A DNA stretch of 64,000 nt from Myoxocephalus aenaeus (GCA_038501785.1 JBAMJR010000154.1:1171001-1235000); one strand, 5' to 3'; counted from the first letter of the stretch, positions 35,439 to 50,096 are shown. Numbers and translations: made by a program. The notes: generated by a model from the letters alone, not told the origin.

Positions 35439-38400
35439 CTTACATGGAGACAAGAAACAGGAGTCAGTGTATGCTATAATCACATCTGTAACACAGCTAG
35501 TGCAACCTGGACAAGACACCACACTTATATCCTCAGTTTACAATAGTAGACTCGGAAGTAAAATGCCACTAACAGTTAATTAGCTATTGTTATTATATTC
35601 AAGAGAAAAAAGAAAAAAAAAAATCTCCATGATTATATAATTTAATTCGAGGAATTTCAAGAAGGGATGAAAGGCTGGTCCATGTTGAGCCAGTTTGGCC
35701 TTGACTGTAAAGAGGCAGTCAGAGGTATTTATATTCACAAATCTTTACATCCCAATGTATGATGATTGACAGTATGGTAAACTAATGAATACATTTTCTA
35801 TTTAGGCTCAGTGTCACAATTTGTGACACTGAGCATCAGAGAATGACTTCAATGAAAACTTTGCCCAGTTTCAAATGAGCTAATGAATACAGTTTGAAGG
35901 TCTATGAATATAAATGTCCTCTTTTGCTCTCTTGCAGGCAACTTCTGAACGGCTTGTGCGTGCAACATCAGTTTACAAGGTGAAGAAGTGTAGGAGACAT
36001 TATTACCAGTTTTGATGGGAAAGACATTAGTTCCACTCAAAACATAACAATCTGGGAGGAAAGAGCTAACATAAAATACATTCTATAGAAGAGGGAAAGA
36101 GGAGACAACCACATAAACAACAACCACAGCAGCAGCAGCAACAATACCTACTACCACAACAGTGGGACGACAACAATACGACAACAGGAGTGATGCATAA
36201 CCTCCCCGTACTGTGGCTTGTTGTGGGGCTTCTATCACTCTGTCATGCACCTGTTCCAATAGTAGGCCAGTTGAAGGTGGCACTATTGTTGTGCGTGGTT
36301 CATGCAGTGCAATGCGCCGTGTCTGTACCAGGTCTGTGAAGCAGGCAGCAATGGCAGCTGGTGTGGGCGGGGTCCGAGAGTCCTGCTCTGCTCTAGGGCG
36401 GAGCCTGGCCATCTTAGGTGGATGTGGCCAGCCATGGCACAAAGGCTGCGGCCAACAAAAAGGGTCCTGGCTTCTGTCTCTGTCTCTCTGTCGCTCTCAC
36501 CACTCCATTTAAAGTCTCACCCTCAAACAGTAACGGACTGAGAAAAAGATCATGGAGGTGATGAGAGCATGACAACCCTGGACCAAATCAATCTGGGTTT
36601 GGCTCAGCCTTTGTGCAATGAACTGACCTCCTCCAAATCAACAAGTTAACATGCAGAAATGTTTCTTATGCTGTTTGCTTTCCTTCTTTTTTTGTTTGTT
36701 TTGGTGAAGACCATGATGCTTTGCTACCTGGCATGCTTTGGTGGCAGCAGGATTGTATTTCTCAGTTATTGTTTAGGCCTATTTAAATTAAAATGTGTAA
36801 CACCCCTGTTGCTCAAGACAGCAGGCTAATTAGCAGTAGACTTAACTTATTTATCTATTGTACAATAAAGTACATTTACTGGCTACACAGAGATATTAGA
36901 GGCCTATCTTTGGATTTCAGAGGGGAGAAAGATTTCAACTTATCAATACAAGCATACACACGTTTTTTTTTTAAATGTATTATTAAGCTATTAAACGTAT
37001 TGTTTCCCCTCTGTTATCAGGACTTAACATGCATGTCAAGCGTAAGCTCTGCCCGTCCAATCGGTTTGAGGTTTTGCTACAGATCAACAGACGAGCCCCA
37101 CATGGAGCCCAGTGTCTCTCCAAATCACCCTTTACACATCCATCCACGCATCCTCCTCTATAAAAACCAAGACGCACACTGGATGAAGTTGAGCAGTTTA
37201 GATATGTGTTAAGCATGTGTTTGTGTATTGTCCACCCTGGGGTCCATATTCTGTAGCAGGACCTCAAACCCTGGTGTCTAGAAGCAGCAGGGATGCTAGA
37301 GTTACAGCAGGAGAGGCATGCGGCGTGTTGCTTACTTAAAGCCCCATCCAGTCCCCCCCAGCACTATGGCAGCCACAAGGATGGCTCCGGCGATGGAGCC
37401 TATTATTAGATTGGTGGCACTAGGACCTGTAAAGGGTTATGGGGAAAAAGACATGAGTTTCTATACTCACTTACTGTATAAATAACATGTAACTGTACAA
37501 TGACGATTTCACATGGAACAGAAAACATAACCATAGGTACTTGTACAGTAAAATGACTGAATCTGAGTTTGCATGCCCCCTTTAGTGTGTAACATGAGGA
37601 TAATGAAGTAGAGGCCCTGGGAATCTTTTTCATTTATCAGGTGTCATCTGAGGTAGTGAGCATCAGTGGTTTGTCCGTTTAGGTTGTGCAGAAGACTAGA
37701 CCCTGGGTATCCATCACTATGAAGGTATAATCAAACACAGATTGACAGCTGATGTGTATATGTGGTCTGCAGTATGAGCAGTAGAAATGTTTTTAGGGGT
37801 CCCAGTCACCACACAGCCTACCACTGACTGACAAGCCAGGTCACTAACTGGATATTTCTCAGGACTGTTTTCCATCTAAATGCCCCACATGCCCCAGAAA
37901 GGAGAGGATCACAGGAGCAACCACATAACGACTAAGAATTAGAGAAAGAAAAGGGACAAGAGGAAGAAGAGGGAGGATGAAGAAAGAGGCTTGTAGTAAT
38001 GGGGAACAACAGGAGGTGGCAGAAGAGGAGGAGGAGGAGGAGGAGGAGGAGGAGGAGGAGGAGGAGGAGGAGGAGGAGGAGGAGTCCATCAATCAATCAC
38101 ACAACACTGAATACATCCAATCACATGACAATTATATGGTCATCACCAACACACAAGAAAACACAAAGCCACCGGGACGCACACACGGGCTCAGGCCGGC
38201 TCACGAGACCGCCCGCACACTGAGGCACCACTATGAGAGGAAGAGCTGTGAAAGGGTTAAAGATGCTTACTCTATTCCCCACCCTGTGCCTCCAAAAATC
38301 ACCCCCAGGGCCAGAATGGTCCCTGCTACTGCCCCTATCAGCCTGTTAGTGGCCACGCTCACTGTGCAGAGGGAAAAGGAGCATTATTACCACCCTGTCA

Positions 38401-41400
38401 AAAACAAACAGCAGGCGTCTGCTTCAGAGTCATGGATGAAGTGACACGGTTCCCTCTGTGACGCTTCCAACCCCCTTAACCACCTCGCCCGTCCCCCCTG
38501 TGGTCAAAGTGTCAGGTGTACAACTTGAACTGTGTGTTCATTTCATCTTCTAAAACATGTAACACATATAACACTGTTGTTTTATTCTCCTGCAGTCGCC
38601 ATCTTACATGGAAAGTCTTTATGACCCCAGTACACCTGTGAAACTGTGCGCTGACTCCGATCTAACAGTGTGACTGACAAAGACAACAACGTATATACAG
38701 TATATGAGTCAGCGTAAATCTTGGCTAAGTTAAATCAGTGTACATAAACGTGTGTATTATTCATTCTATCGGACAGCAGAGGTTGAAAGAGATGGAAACC
38801 GACCCTTGGGTCCTTCGTCCTCAGTGGCCTCAGGCTCTTTAGGCGGGTCAGGCATGCTACAGTCTGTCCCCGCCCAGGTGGTGTCACAGGTGCATGTAGC
38901 TTCATTGTTGCACACCTGTACAGATCAGACAAAAATAGATGAGGTGACGAGGGAAACGTAAGAGCTGTAAATAAAGTTGCTGACACACTGGGATACTTTT
39001 TGGGAACCATCTGGATTGTTCATCCACAGTTAACAAAAGCTCCCACATAAATACTTACTACACTGTAAAAAGTTGATAAAGATAAAGACACATTTCTGGA
39101 AACTGATCCAGATGAGGATAATTCTATTACAGCTCTACAATGGCATTTTAAGACAGGCCAGCTGCTTAGTTAAGACTGATATAATTATGCAAACAACAGG
39201 CAGAACTTAATCTACTTGATTAAATTAGACGACAATGGCTGGGTGACCCACAATGTACTGGAACCCAAGAGGCCTTTCTCACAGCGGACATCTTGACTTG
39301 TCATAGAAGGAATAGCACAGGTGTTACTAATAACATTAACAATGGCTCGGTTCTATAAGTGTCCCAGTAATTAATGACATTCTGCCAGTATGCACAAAGC
39401 CAAAACCCTGAAACCGAAGCAGCTAAATGGAATTCAGTCATCGTGAATTTAAAATGAAATGTTATTCTATTTCAAACTTTTTTCTATTTTTATTGGTAGA
39501 ATTCTACCCTGTTTTATTGCATTTTAATATTTGTTTTAATGTGTTTGTCTAAGTGCTGTTTAATGTTTGTATGGAAAAAGATGAGTAAAAGACTTTGAGC
39601 TACATTTAATAATGAGATAGAATACAAAATGTGTATTATTAATATTATCATAATTTATTGATGACTACATTTCATGTAAGTGTGCCAGTGCGCAGATTTT
39701 ACACTGCATGTTGGTTCACTGGACACAACGACAAAAAAATTGGACCAGAAGGACCAGTCTAAGATTTATATGACGAAGTGAAGCCTTGCAAGACCTCAGA
39801 GAGCAAATTGTGGGTCAGTGTACAGCAGGACTCACCCCATGGGCAGAGCACACCTGTCCATTAGGTCCACTAGGGCAGGTGCTCATATTGAGTGACTGGA
39901 TTGGCAGACACTTGTGGTCAAGGCACATCATTGACGGCCCACAGGGAGACCCATCCTCCACGTAGCCTAAATCAGTCTCATCATCCAAAAGGACATGGCC
40001 GCCACTGTGAAGAGAGGTTGGAGGGACGAAAAGGGGAGAAAGATACGGAAAGAGGGGGAGGGAGAAAAAAAACTCATACATGAAAGATTAAACCAGAATA
40101 ATGAAACTAGGAATGTCAGTGAAAGGTTTCCAGTACGTGGACAGCTCGTAATATATGGTAGTATACATGGATTTACCTGCAGTCTACCAGCCTGCCTTGC
40201 GGGTTGAAGGAGGCTAAGGTGATGTCTCCTTTCATCATGCCGATGCGTGGGTTGCGGCCGATGTTGGTACACAAAAGGTAACCACAGAACACATCACTGA
40301 AAAATACAACAGAGAGAATTCTGTGCAGATGCCAATTGTCCACTTAATATACATGTTGCCTTGTCAGGTCTTCCTTGTTCTAAAAACTTAAACTTTATTC
40401 CACATATTTAACCCACCCTACGCATTTTAGGAGAAGTGGGTTGCTGTAAGGCGCCCAGGGAGCAACTTGAGGTTTGGCATCTCGCTCAAGGACACTTACG
40501 ACAGACGGATAGTATGAGCCGTCATTTTGGTGAAAAGACGACCCGCTCAACCCACTGAGCCCTCGTCTCGTTTGAGAGCGTTCAATAAATGAATTGTCTT
40601 GACACAACAGTCCCCTCACAGTAAGCTATTAAAAGAATGCTTCACCCTTAAAATTAGTATTACAAACCAATTACTCACACCGTGTTACCTTGACTTCTTA
40701 AAAAAGAAAAAAAATCTCACAAGCCTCTACGGTGAACTAAATATCCCAAAACCAATTAAATCCTTGATGAATTCAAAATTGAACTCTCATGCACTCTCAG
40801 AGTGAACCTGAAACACTAGCACAAGACTGGATACATGAGATTATACTGCAGGAGTTGTGCCAGAGTTTGTAAAGAGATGTGTTGATATAGAATTTCCTGT
40901 TGTTAACCTGGCCTCCATTTACTTCAATTCATCAAGGATTTACTCCATCTTCTGATTTTCCGTTCATTGTGGTGCATGAGAACAAAACAAATTGTTATTT
41001 AAGAATATAAAGAAACATGCGTTGAGTAATTTATATACAAATGGTTATTTCAATGGTGAAGTATTCTTTTATATTTGTTGTCAGTTGTGAAAATTATCTT
41101 ATGTTGAAAAGTGGCCCTGTATTTCAACATGGATGTATTTAGAGAGACCAAAACACAATAAAAAAACGGTTGCAAAAGTCAGTGTGCTGGGCTTGCAAGC
41201 TAAAGGAAAGATGCAGTGATATTGAGAAAGCTGCAAAACAGTACAATGTGCTCTCTGTTGCCATCTATTGGTTGGCTTCAAAACATAATTAATCTTCTAT
41301 GATGGCAGTAATAAAAAAAAAAAAAGGAAAACCCAAAGCCCTGCCTCTATGTAGAAATATAAAGTACTGCCATGCTGATACTGTATGTCGGAAATACCAG

Positions 41401-42849
41401 AGTTACTCTAATTTGTCTTGAAACTCACTGTTTGCTACACTGGATCCATTTGTCTCCATCTTTTCCACAGTTGCCCTTCTCTGTGCCCTCTGTGTTCAGC
41501 TTCTCATAGCAGAACTTCTCCGAACCTCCAGCCTCTGAGGTAAAGAGAAGAGGCATGACCTGAGTCTGACTACAGTGAGTCTCTTTTCATGCAGTATCTC
41601 TGTATGATGATACTCTGACACTTCACTAATATGAGCTAATGGGAGCCAAAGGAATGTTCATCTTACTTGACCCCCAGATGTATTTACACTGGCTTTCTCT
41701 GGTCTTGCACTCTCCGCTGTAGCAGCGTCCCTTCAGAAAGAGAGATAACAAGATGGTAAATACATTCTCAGTCAGCTGCTCCACAAACTGCTATTCTGAT
41801 GCAGGACTGCTTCATTTCTGAGGTCACCCGGTGCTTACCTGGGTTACCTGGCAGAGGTAACCATCTTGTTTATGAAGATTGGGCGGGCACTGCAAACAGT
41901 CACAAAACAACACTTCTCTTTAACCATGCACATTATATTAAATGTTGAAAGAATGAGCATTTAGAAACCAAAACAAATGTAACAGTGCAACACAAGGACA
42001 CCTGTCCAGAGTCCCCAGAGCAGGTCTCTGAGATATCACAGTCGTTCACAGCGTAGCGGCAGCTGTAACCTCGTGGATAAAACTGCCAAGAAAAGGAGAG
42101 AAGATAAAAGTCAATACAAATAAATATGTAGTGCTGTAAAACTGTAAAAAGGAAAAAAGACCAAACTCCTACCAGACATGTGTTATTGCAGCACGGGCCA
42201 TCACTGCAGTGGGCCCCGTTGGCGAGGGAGCACTTCTTGCAACAGTCCTTGTAGCACTCCTGAAAATAAACAGGGGGAAAGAGCTTCATCCATCTGAACA
42301 AACAGCCGACAACAAACAGACCTGACGTCCTGGAGTAAAAGAAACGTACCGCTCTCGCTCCGCAGTCGCACTCCTCTCCCACTTCCACAAATCCATTACC
42401 GCATTCTGTGGCCTCGAACAGCTAACAGAAGAAGACAGGCGAGTGTAAAGGGTGGAGCAGACGTGTGATTCATGGCAGTTGGGGCAGAGTTGTGAGAGTC
42501 TGACCTTGGTTGGCCTGTTAAACAGACACGAGCCTCCACCTTTCAAAAGGAACTCCTTGTAGTCGGAGATGCTGCATTTGGAGAATCTCCGTGGGTGCTG
42601 GACCCTGCAGAGAGAGAATACCAGGTGATAATTAACCAGAACTGTAAGTGCCGACTAATCATAATGGAAGCATGGCTCAAAATGCTGCCGGGTGCAGCTT
42701 TCCAAGTTAAAGCATCTTTTGTACACACACACACACACTCCTTACCTGTTTAAAGCGATGTATTACTGACAATATCGATTAATGTTCACTGTACATGTTC
42801 ACACATTCTTCACACTGATGAGGGTTTAGTCGTTCCACTATCTCTCTCT

Positions 42850-42889
<40 letters not shown>

Positions 42890-45800
42890 AGGGGTATGTT
42901 GGACATTACCCAGTGTCCTCCATTATGCAGCCAGTCCACGAGTCAACACAACCACATTCCTCTGCAAACAGGAAAGAGAGGACAGAAGAACCACAGAGAC
43001 AGACAGTGAGAGGGATGCACTGACATAAATAGACACACTTATAAGGTTTTCAAGACAAGCATTCAAACACAATATGTGAACACGATTTCTACTTTATCAT
43101 CTCAGTGAGAAATAATCAGTGGATTTAGAACCTAATCTCCAGCTGAATAATTCTATTTTTTCCACCGACATACTCAGTCTCCTCTCAAGCTTGGCCAGTT
43201 CTGGGACCATAAAAATAATCTCTCTGATGGTTGAGCTTCAAACATGGCAGCTGTTCTATTCTGACTCTGCCTCATTAGGCACTGTGATCTTAAAACTAAT
43301 GGAATAAATCATCTACCGCAAGCCTGACTGAAAGTCTACTTTTGCACCACTTTTGCAAAGAAAACAAGTGTATCTCTCGTCGATCTCTTCTAGCACATGT
43401 GCTAGCACAAGAGACAGTTTGGTCCAGTGAAAAGACATGTTTATGTCCTGTCGTCACTATCTCCTGTTTTAAATGATAAACACATTCCGGTTTCTAAAGA
43501 TTCTATCTGAGAAAACCCTACTTTTGTCATGTAGATTTTTTTTACATTCAGGCCATTTACGTACTTATTGGACACATCAATTAACACAAAACAATATGTT
43601 ATGCTACTTATGCCCATAGGTTTATACCCTTGCCAACAGTTATGGTTTATTTGCAGACGTTTTCATATTTAAGCTGCCATGCCAATGCAATGGAAGGGTA
43701 ATTGAATTTCTGATCCTCAAAGCAAAAAATTCAAAAGAAACATTCCTACTATGTCTCGGAGTATTTCAGGTCGAACCACAGACTACTCTGTAGACAGTTT
43801 TATTGAGAAAAATGTTCTGCCAAACATTAAAGCACAGCCGGAGCCTCAGTCCATTTTTATCTCGAAACATCAGCAAATTACAATACAGTTTTGTCCGAAG
43901 TAACTCATAGTTCCCATGTCGAAGTGTCCTTGAGCAAGACACTGAACCCCCAGTTGCCACCGGGCGCTTCACAGCAGCCCACTGCTCCTTAATTACTAAG
44001 GATGGGTTAGAGTGCAGAGAAATGTACATTTCCCCACTGTGGGACTAATAAAGGATTATAAAACTTACAATACAACTAAAACTATCTGTATGGCTAAATA
44101 CAACTAGAGGTAATAGCTAAATGTGTTTTTTTTTGTAATTTGAGTGATCTGAACATTGAGATTTGGGCTCTGAATAGCCTGCTCTTCATCTATACTAACT
44201 GAGAGATAACAACATGTGTATCATGCATACTTCTCCTGGAGGCTGGATCCCACTGGATACCCAGGTTCTGAGCAAGGCTCTGGGATAGAGACCCTGCCAT
44301 GGACCAGCTGGTGCCGTACTGTGGACACAGTAGAAAGCAGGGATTATTCACCTGCAGTCTCTCTCTGTGATGCAGAGTGATGCTCACGGTGAGACAGCAG
44401 ATCTGACCTCATTGACCCCTACTCCTCGGCTCCCAGAACACATGCCTCCAAAGTATGCCGCGCTGCTTCTGCGATAGTGGAAGGTCACATTTCTACAAGA
44501 TGATGGAAAACAAAGAGGCAGACATGAACAACAGATAAAAGAAGAAAAAACATCACGAGCTAAATAGTGAGCCTAACCCAATACTTTATAAAAATATTCA
44601 CTCCTGAAGACACAATGCTATTTTAATAACTTACAAAGACATACAGAGAGAATGTAATGTGAACAAGAACCCAAAGCTTTGGCCAGGCTGCATAGAAATC
44701 ATCTCAATGCTAGCATCTGTGTATTCAAACTAAATACTCGTCCATCACAGATAAATGGAAACTATCCAATTATAAGTGTACATTCACCTGCTTTATGCAA
44801 ATAAAATAGCATGTAGAAAATTGAAGAAAACGCTGGAAATTTAAAGAAGATTATTGCAAATAAAGCTTATATGTTATATGTTTTTGCACTATGTTTATAT
44901 GTTTTTGCACTATGTTTATATGTCTTTGCACTATGTTTATATGTTTTTGCACTATGTTTATATGTCTTTGCACTATGTTTATATGTTATATGTTGTCTAT
45001 TTTTTACTTTTTTTTTTTTAAATGTGCACTATTCACTTTATGTTTCTGCACTATGTTTATATGTTTATATGTTCTTTATATGTTTATATGTTGTTTATAT
45101 GTTATATGTTGTCTAGTTTAGATGTTGTTTATATGTTTATATGTTATATGTTGTCTATTTTTTACTTTTTTAAATGTTGCACTATTCACTTTTTTTTCAG
45201 ACAGTAGAGAAACATAATTTCAGGTCCTCTGTATGTTTGCACAATATGGAAGAAGTGACAAATAAAACTGACTTTGACTTTGACTTTGACTTAAAATCAA
45301 GAGAAGACACACCAAAGGGTGATGCAAACGAAGAACTTACGAGAAGAGGTGCACAGCGTCGGCATGGTGCTTGATGCTTTGCTGCCGGTACTTGGAGAAA
45401 TCCCGCAGCATCTCCAGCGGCCTCACGCTGATGGGGATCTGATCCTTGTCCGTCCAGATCTCCACAGCAACGAGCACCACTCGTGTATGTAGTTGCTCTT
45501 TGAAGATCTGCCATTGAAGCGTGCAGTGAATGGGAGGAATAAAGAAAGGCAGAGAGAGAGAGAGAGCGAGAGGCAGAAAGAGAGCAGCAACAGCACAGGG
45601 AGAGGAGAACAACACTGGGTGTGAATTTGAATCTGTACTGTCTGAGGAGGACAGATGAGGGGATGCAGCACACTGGGGAAAAGGAGGAACAGGGGAGTGT
45701 TAATACACATGACGAGTGCAAACACCAGCACAATACCATAAGGACTAACAATAAGACAACTATGGGGCCGACTCCGGTTTACAGCGATGTACTCCATTGT

Positions 45801-46516
45801 GACACATGAGGAGAACTTTAGTTGTACTGAGTAATACATCAATAGGTTCACACTGTAAGGACATATTTGGCAGTTACCATTGTCTCAATGTCTGTGTGTT
45901 GAACTTATGCAACATTGAGGCTACCTTATCAAGGGTGCAATGTTATATTCTGCTGTACCCAAACAACAAATGCAACGTTGAAATACTACTGAGGTGTAGT
46001 GTAACGCATCAGTAATAATATTCCAATAATTCTCTCAATGTGACCATTCTGCCCAACAAGTACTTTAATACTTTCAGTATATTTTGCAGTTAATACTTTT
46101 GTACTTTTCCTCAGTGAAATCTTATATTTCAGACTTTTACTTGTAACAGAGTGGTATTGCTATTTGTACTTCTTCCAGCACTGTGAGGTTCTAGATAAGA
46201 ACAGAGCAGCTACTACGATACTATGTTCACCATATTAGTGACGTATGTCAGCATGCTAACATTTGCTAGTAAGCACTTAACTAAACAACAGTAACTAAAC
46301 AATTTACTCACAGCATCCACAAAATTCACCACCGACTTGGCAAAATTTCTCGTGTGCTGCTTGGTCTTGTGTCGTTTATACTGCAGGCACAAGGAGAAAA
46401 GTACAAAGATAAATCAGCTGCAGTCATTTGATGGTGCTCACTCGGTATAGTATGCTACATTCACTGCTCCCTCTTGTGGGGGGGAAAGCAGAGTAGGTCT
46501 GAAATATTAATGAGTT

Positions 46517-46572
<56 letters not shown>

Positions 46573-48495
46573 AGAAACTACCAGTTACATACCATACTGT
46601 GGTCACTGACAATCATGATCTCCAAATACTTCATCTCCTCAAATACACTGCGAGGCATCTGCAAAATAAAAACCACCAGTAATTATCAGGAAGTGGATTG
46701 CTTTCTTTATAGTCCCATTAAGACCACACATTTGACATTGACCACACTATCTAATGCAAAGTTATAAAAGTCATTGTTTAACAATTCAACGGTGGGAGAA
46801 CTAATGTTTGTTGCATTGCTTTTTAGAGCGGTGAGATCAGAAACGTACTGCTCGCTTTTTCCTGCGCTTCAGCCAGGACAAGTCATCCAGCTCGGAGAAG
46901 AGCTGCTCCGCCTCCTCAACTATGAACACACACAAGGAAATAGTGACATTTCAACTCACATATTTACAACTGGGTTGTGTAGACCTCCTTTGGGAGTTCA
47001 AGCCCACATGGTTATGGCTTTCTCACTTAGTTTTTCCCTGAATTCCCCATTAAGTACTGAGTTAAATTACAGTAAACACGCACAACTTGGCAAAATGGTA
47101 GAAGTGGGTGCAACACAACATTTCAGGCTTTGTGAAAATATGAAAGTAAAGTTTAACATTTAATTGCTCAGGTGTTTTCACTTTCTGAGATTGTCTTTTA
47201 TTAAAGCTCTATTAGTAAAAAGAAATCACTTATTGTGGGTCCATACTGGTGTGCTTTGTGGTGAACTCACATACAGGGAAGGTAAGGTCAGAATCAAAAG
47301 AGGCGAGGATCAGAGGTGGAGGACTGATGGAGGAGGTGAAATGTTGGACGACACAGTGGAGAAAACACTTACCATGTTCCTCTGAATCATTGTTCCACTG
47401 AAGGGAGGATGTTCTTCTTAGTTTGTGAGGCCTTGCAGCTGTATCCTGCAAAGGTGAGGCAAACAAGTGTTAACAGCCCAGAGGAAGATGAGAAGATTGA
47501 TACCACCCTTGAGTTTGTCTGTTGAATATGAAGCTACTGTGTAATACAGCTTAACGAACATATAAAAATACCTTTACACGATCTACAAATTGAGTATACT
47601 AGAAGCTAATGTACTGTATCGAGTGATTAGGTTATCCTCAGCTGAAAATCTAAAAAGCAGTAAACAGCAGAGGGCGTTGTGCATATGAGGTGGAGGTGAG
47701 AGGGTCAAAACCTTTGTGTGATACATATTTTGGTTGTCTGCGACTGGAATAACTTACGATTGAATGAGTCTGTTGTAAGGGCTCAATTAGATACACATGG
47801 ACTCCATCGTCAAACATCCCACTGCCGGGCAGAGAGAGTAGAAAAGAGAGAGAAGACAGTCGATACTGAGTCAATAGGAGCTGAGGAGCAGAGATGAGTG
47901 TATCCAGAATTATTCTGAACACAGCAAGGATTACACACAATTCTGCTGTTCACTTACTGCAGCCCGTTGCAGGTGGATAAGGCCACATTGGAGTTATCGT
48001 TCCCTCTCACCTGGCCGTGGTAGTAGCAGTGCTCACCGCCCTGAGGGAAGAAGACACAGCATTACTCACATCACAACACACAGGAATGTGCACACACGGC
48101 TCAGATTCACCACTACATGGTGAATGTGTCCTATTTTTCACTTAATTATCATGAATTTTCTAACGTCTCAGAGGAGGTAACAGCTGGTCTCACAGATGCC
48201 AATTTGGTACATTTGCAAAGCATTTCAGCAGGGGGTCTTTGCTTGTTGAGATGTGAAGTTGAAACATTGCAAGGTGGGTCTTGGCACTATCTGTGACTCA
48301 GCTGTCAGATCCAGGGTGGGCAGAGGACATTCACTCCCCTCTCTGCCTCTCTCTCTCTCTTCACCCATCCCACGCTGCACTGATACTGCAGAGGGCTTTC
48401 TCTCCCTCGTCATGTGACCAGAGCTCCAGCAGGAGGCTGCAGGAGAGCAAAACCCTGCTGATTCAGCTACAGTATGCCCAGCCCTGTGCCTGAAT

Positions 48496-48527
<32 letters not shown>

Positions 48528-50015
48528 GGAACCAGCTCTCATTCCCAGCCTGTTTTCTCCCTCCTCTCTTTATCTCCTCTTTTCCTCTCTTCCATGAAAA
48601 TCATGTACTTTTTTTAATCAACCTACCCATCTATTTACCACTATATTTCTGTTTGTCTGTCTGTCTTTGTATTGATCAACCCATCTCTGCTTCCTGTACA
48701 TTTTGTTCTTTTTCTGCAAAAGAAGATTTCCTTGATTTGACAGTTGCAGTGTTAATATGATTACCAATTTGCAGAAGGCTGGATGATAAAAGCTTACCAG
48801 CAAACTGATTTACTAGACATCAACACTCACATCTGTTCCTGCCTTTTGTTTCAAAGTCTATTTCCTAAAGTTGAGACAAAGCATATTTATGCTTTTTGCT
48901 TTACCGGCAATGTGCGTGACAAAATAAAAACAGCAGCTGTAGAAAACACAGAACACTGAACGTGTGTGTGTGCTGTAACATTTTAGTCACAGCTCACGAA
49001 GACGTTACCTTTGACAAAACAGGTTTGCCCGCCTCATAGTGGATCTCAACGTAATCTGAAGACAGCAAGTCACTGTAAAAATAGAGATTGCAGTTGATTA
49101 AGCTGGACAGGTGTGATGCAGTGACAATACAAAAAAAACCCCCACAAAAATAGAGTCTCTCTGCCTTTGATTTCTCTGACTCACACATTGTGAGTAGTGC
49201 TTTGGTTGACGTTTAAACAAGAACACTCATCACCGCTGTGCCTGGATTAGCCTGCACAAACACTCCCATGGCATCTCAAAAGTGCAGCGGATATGTTAAA
49301 TGTTGCCTCCTCTCAGGAAAAACTATGACGCATTTACTCCAATAAATACTGTCACAACAAGAGTCACATCTACTCAATCATTTTTGCAAATTGGCCTCAG
49401 GTTATCATAGAGAACCAGAGGATTAAAATCAATCATAACGAAACTATAGCGCTCATCTACAGAAAAAGATTCTTCCTCAAATCTCCCAAAATTAGATCAC
49501 TGGTTGAGAAACAGCACACATAACAGGAACGGAGAAAAGTTGAGTTGTCTGAAAGCTGCCAATGACGCCTAATGTGATGAATGATTGCGAGGCCTCGGCT
49601 TCACCTTGAACACAATGCAGTTCCCGCTATCTGAGTCAGCGTCCCTCACCATTTCACACACTCAATCTGTTAGCTGACAGCTGACTTCAAGAGACTGCGA
49701 TTTCTGCCACAATGGCGCTTTTTTCCCCTCGTAACCTTGCAAATAAAAAAAACATCCTCCTCTACACAGGCATGTAGTGGCGTTGCAGGAAGAAAAAAAG
49801 AAAAAAAAGAAGAAAAGAGGGAAATGATGAATCTAGTTGTGTCACACCAGCAGTGTGACATTTTTGAGTGATGCTCAGCGGCACGAGAGCAGGAAGTGCA
49901 CCATTATGAGAGGAGAGTCCAGGCATGTGAGAGATTCCTGAGTGAGGGGCTATTAATAGCGTGACAGATGAGGCAGGGCGAGGAGAGTGGGCTACGCTTA
50001 GAGTGTATTGGTGTT

Positions 50016-50096
<81 letters not shown>

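Larger units (their letters stand above)
42505..46658 (-). other. adam23: adam23 metalloprotease-like domain, exons 9-15
   Basis: Exons: 46593-46658, 46312-46380, 45341-45507, 44408-44492, 44231-44318, 42910-42961 and 42505-42604. Conserved pieces are VFEEMKYLEIMIV, NFAKSVVNFVDA, TRVVLVAVEIWTDKDQI and KHHADAVHLFS. The zinc-binding HExxHxxGxxH does not occur, so the fold is kept but the protease is dead. The 42910-42961 exon has an insert-like CVDSWTGCIMEDTG close to the human CTESWGGCIMEETG. Confidence 0.9.

Noticed and set aside
36083..36512. Overlapping open frames on both strands with Ala/Val runs
   Set aside because: They arise from CAG/CAA-rich repeats in the last adam23 intron, with no splice context or family resemblance.
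37977..38444. 155-aa plus-strand frame with poly-Glu
   Set aside because: It is driven by the (GGA)n microsatellite and overlaps the antisense adam23 TM exon.
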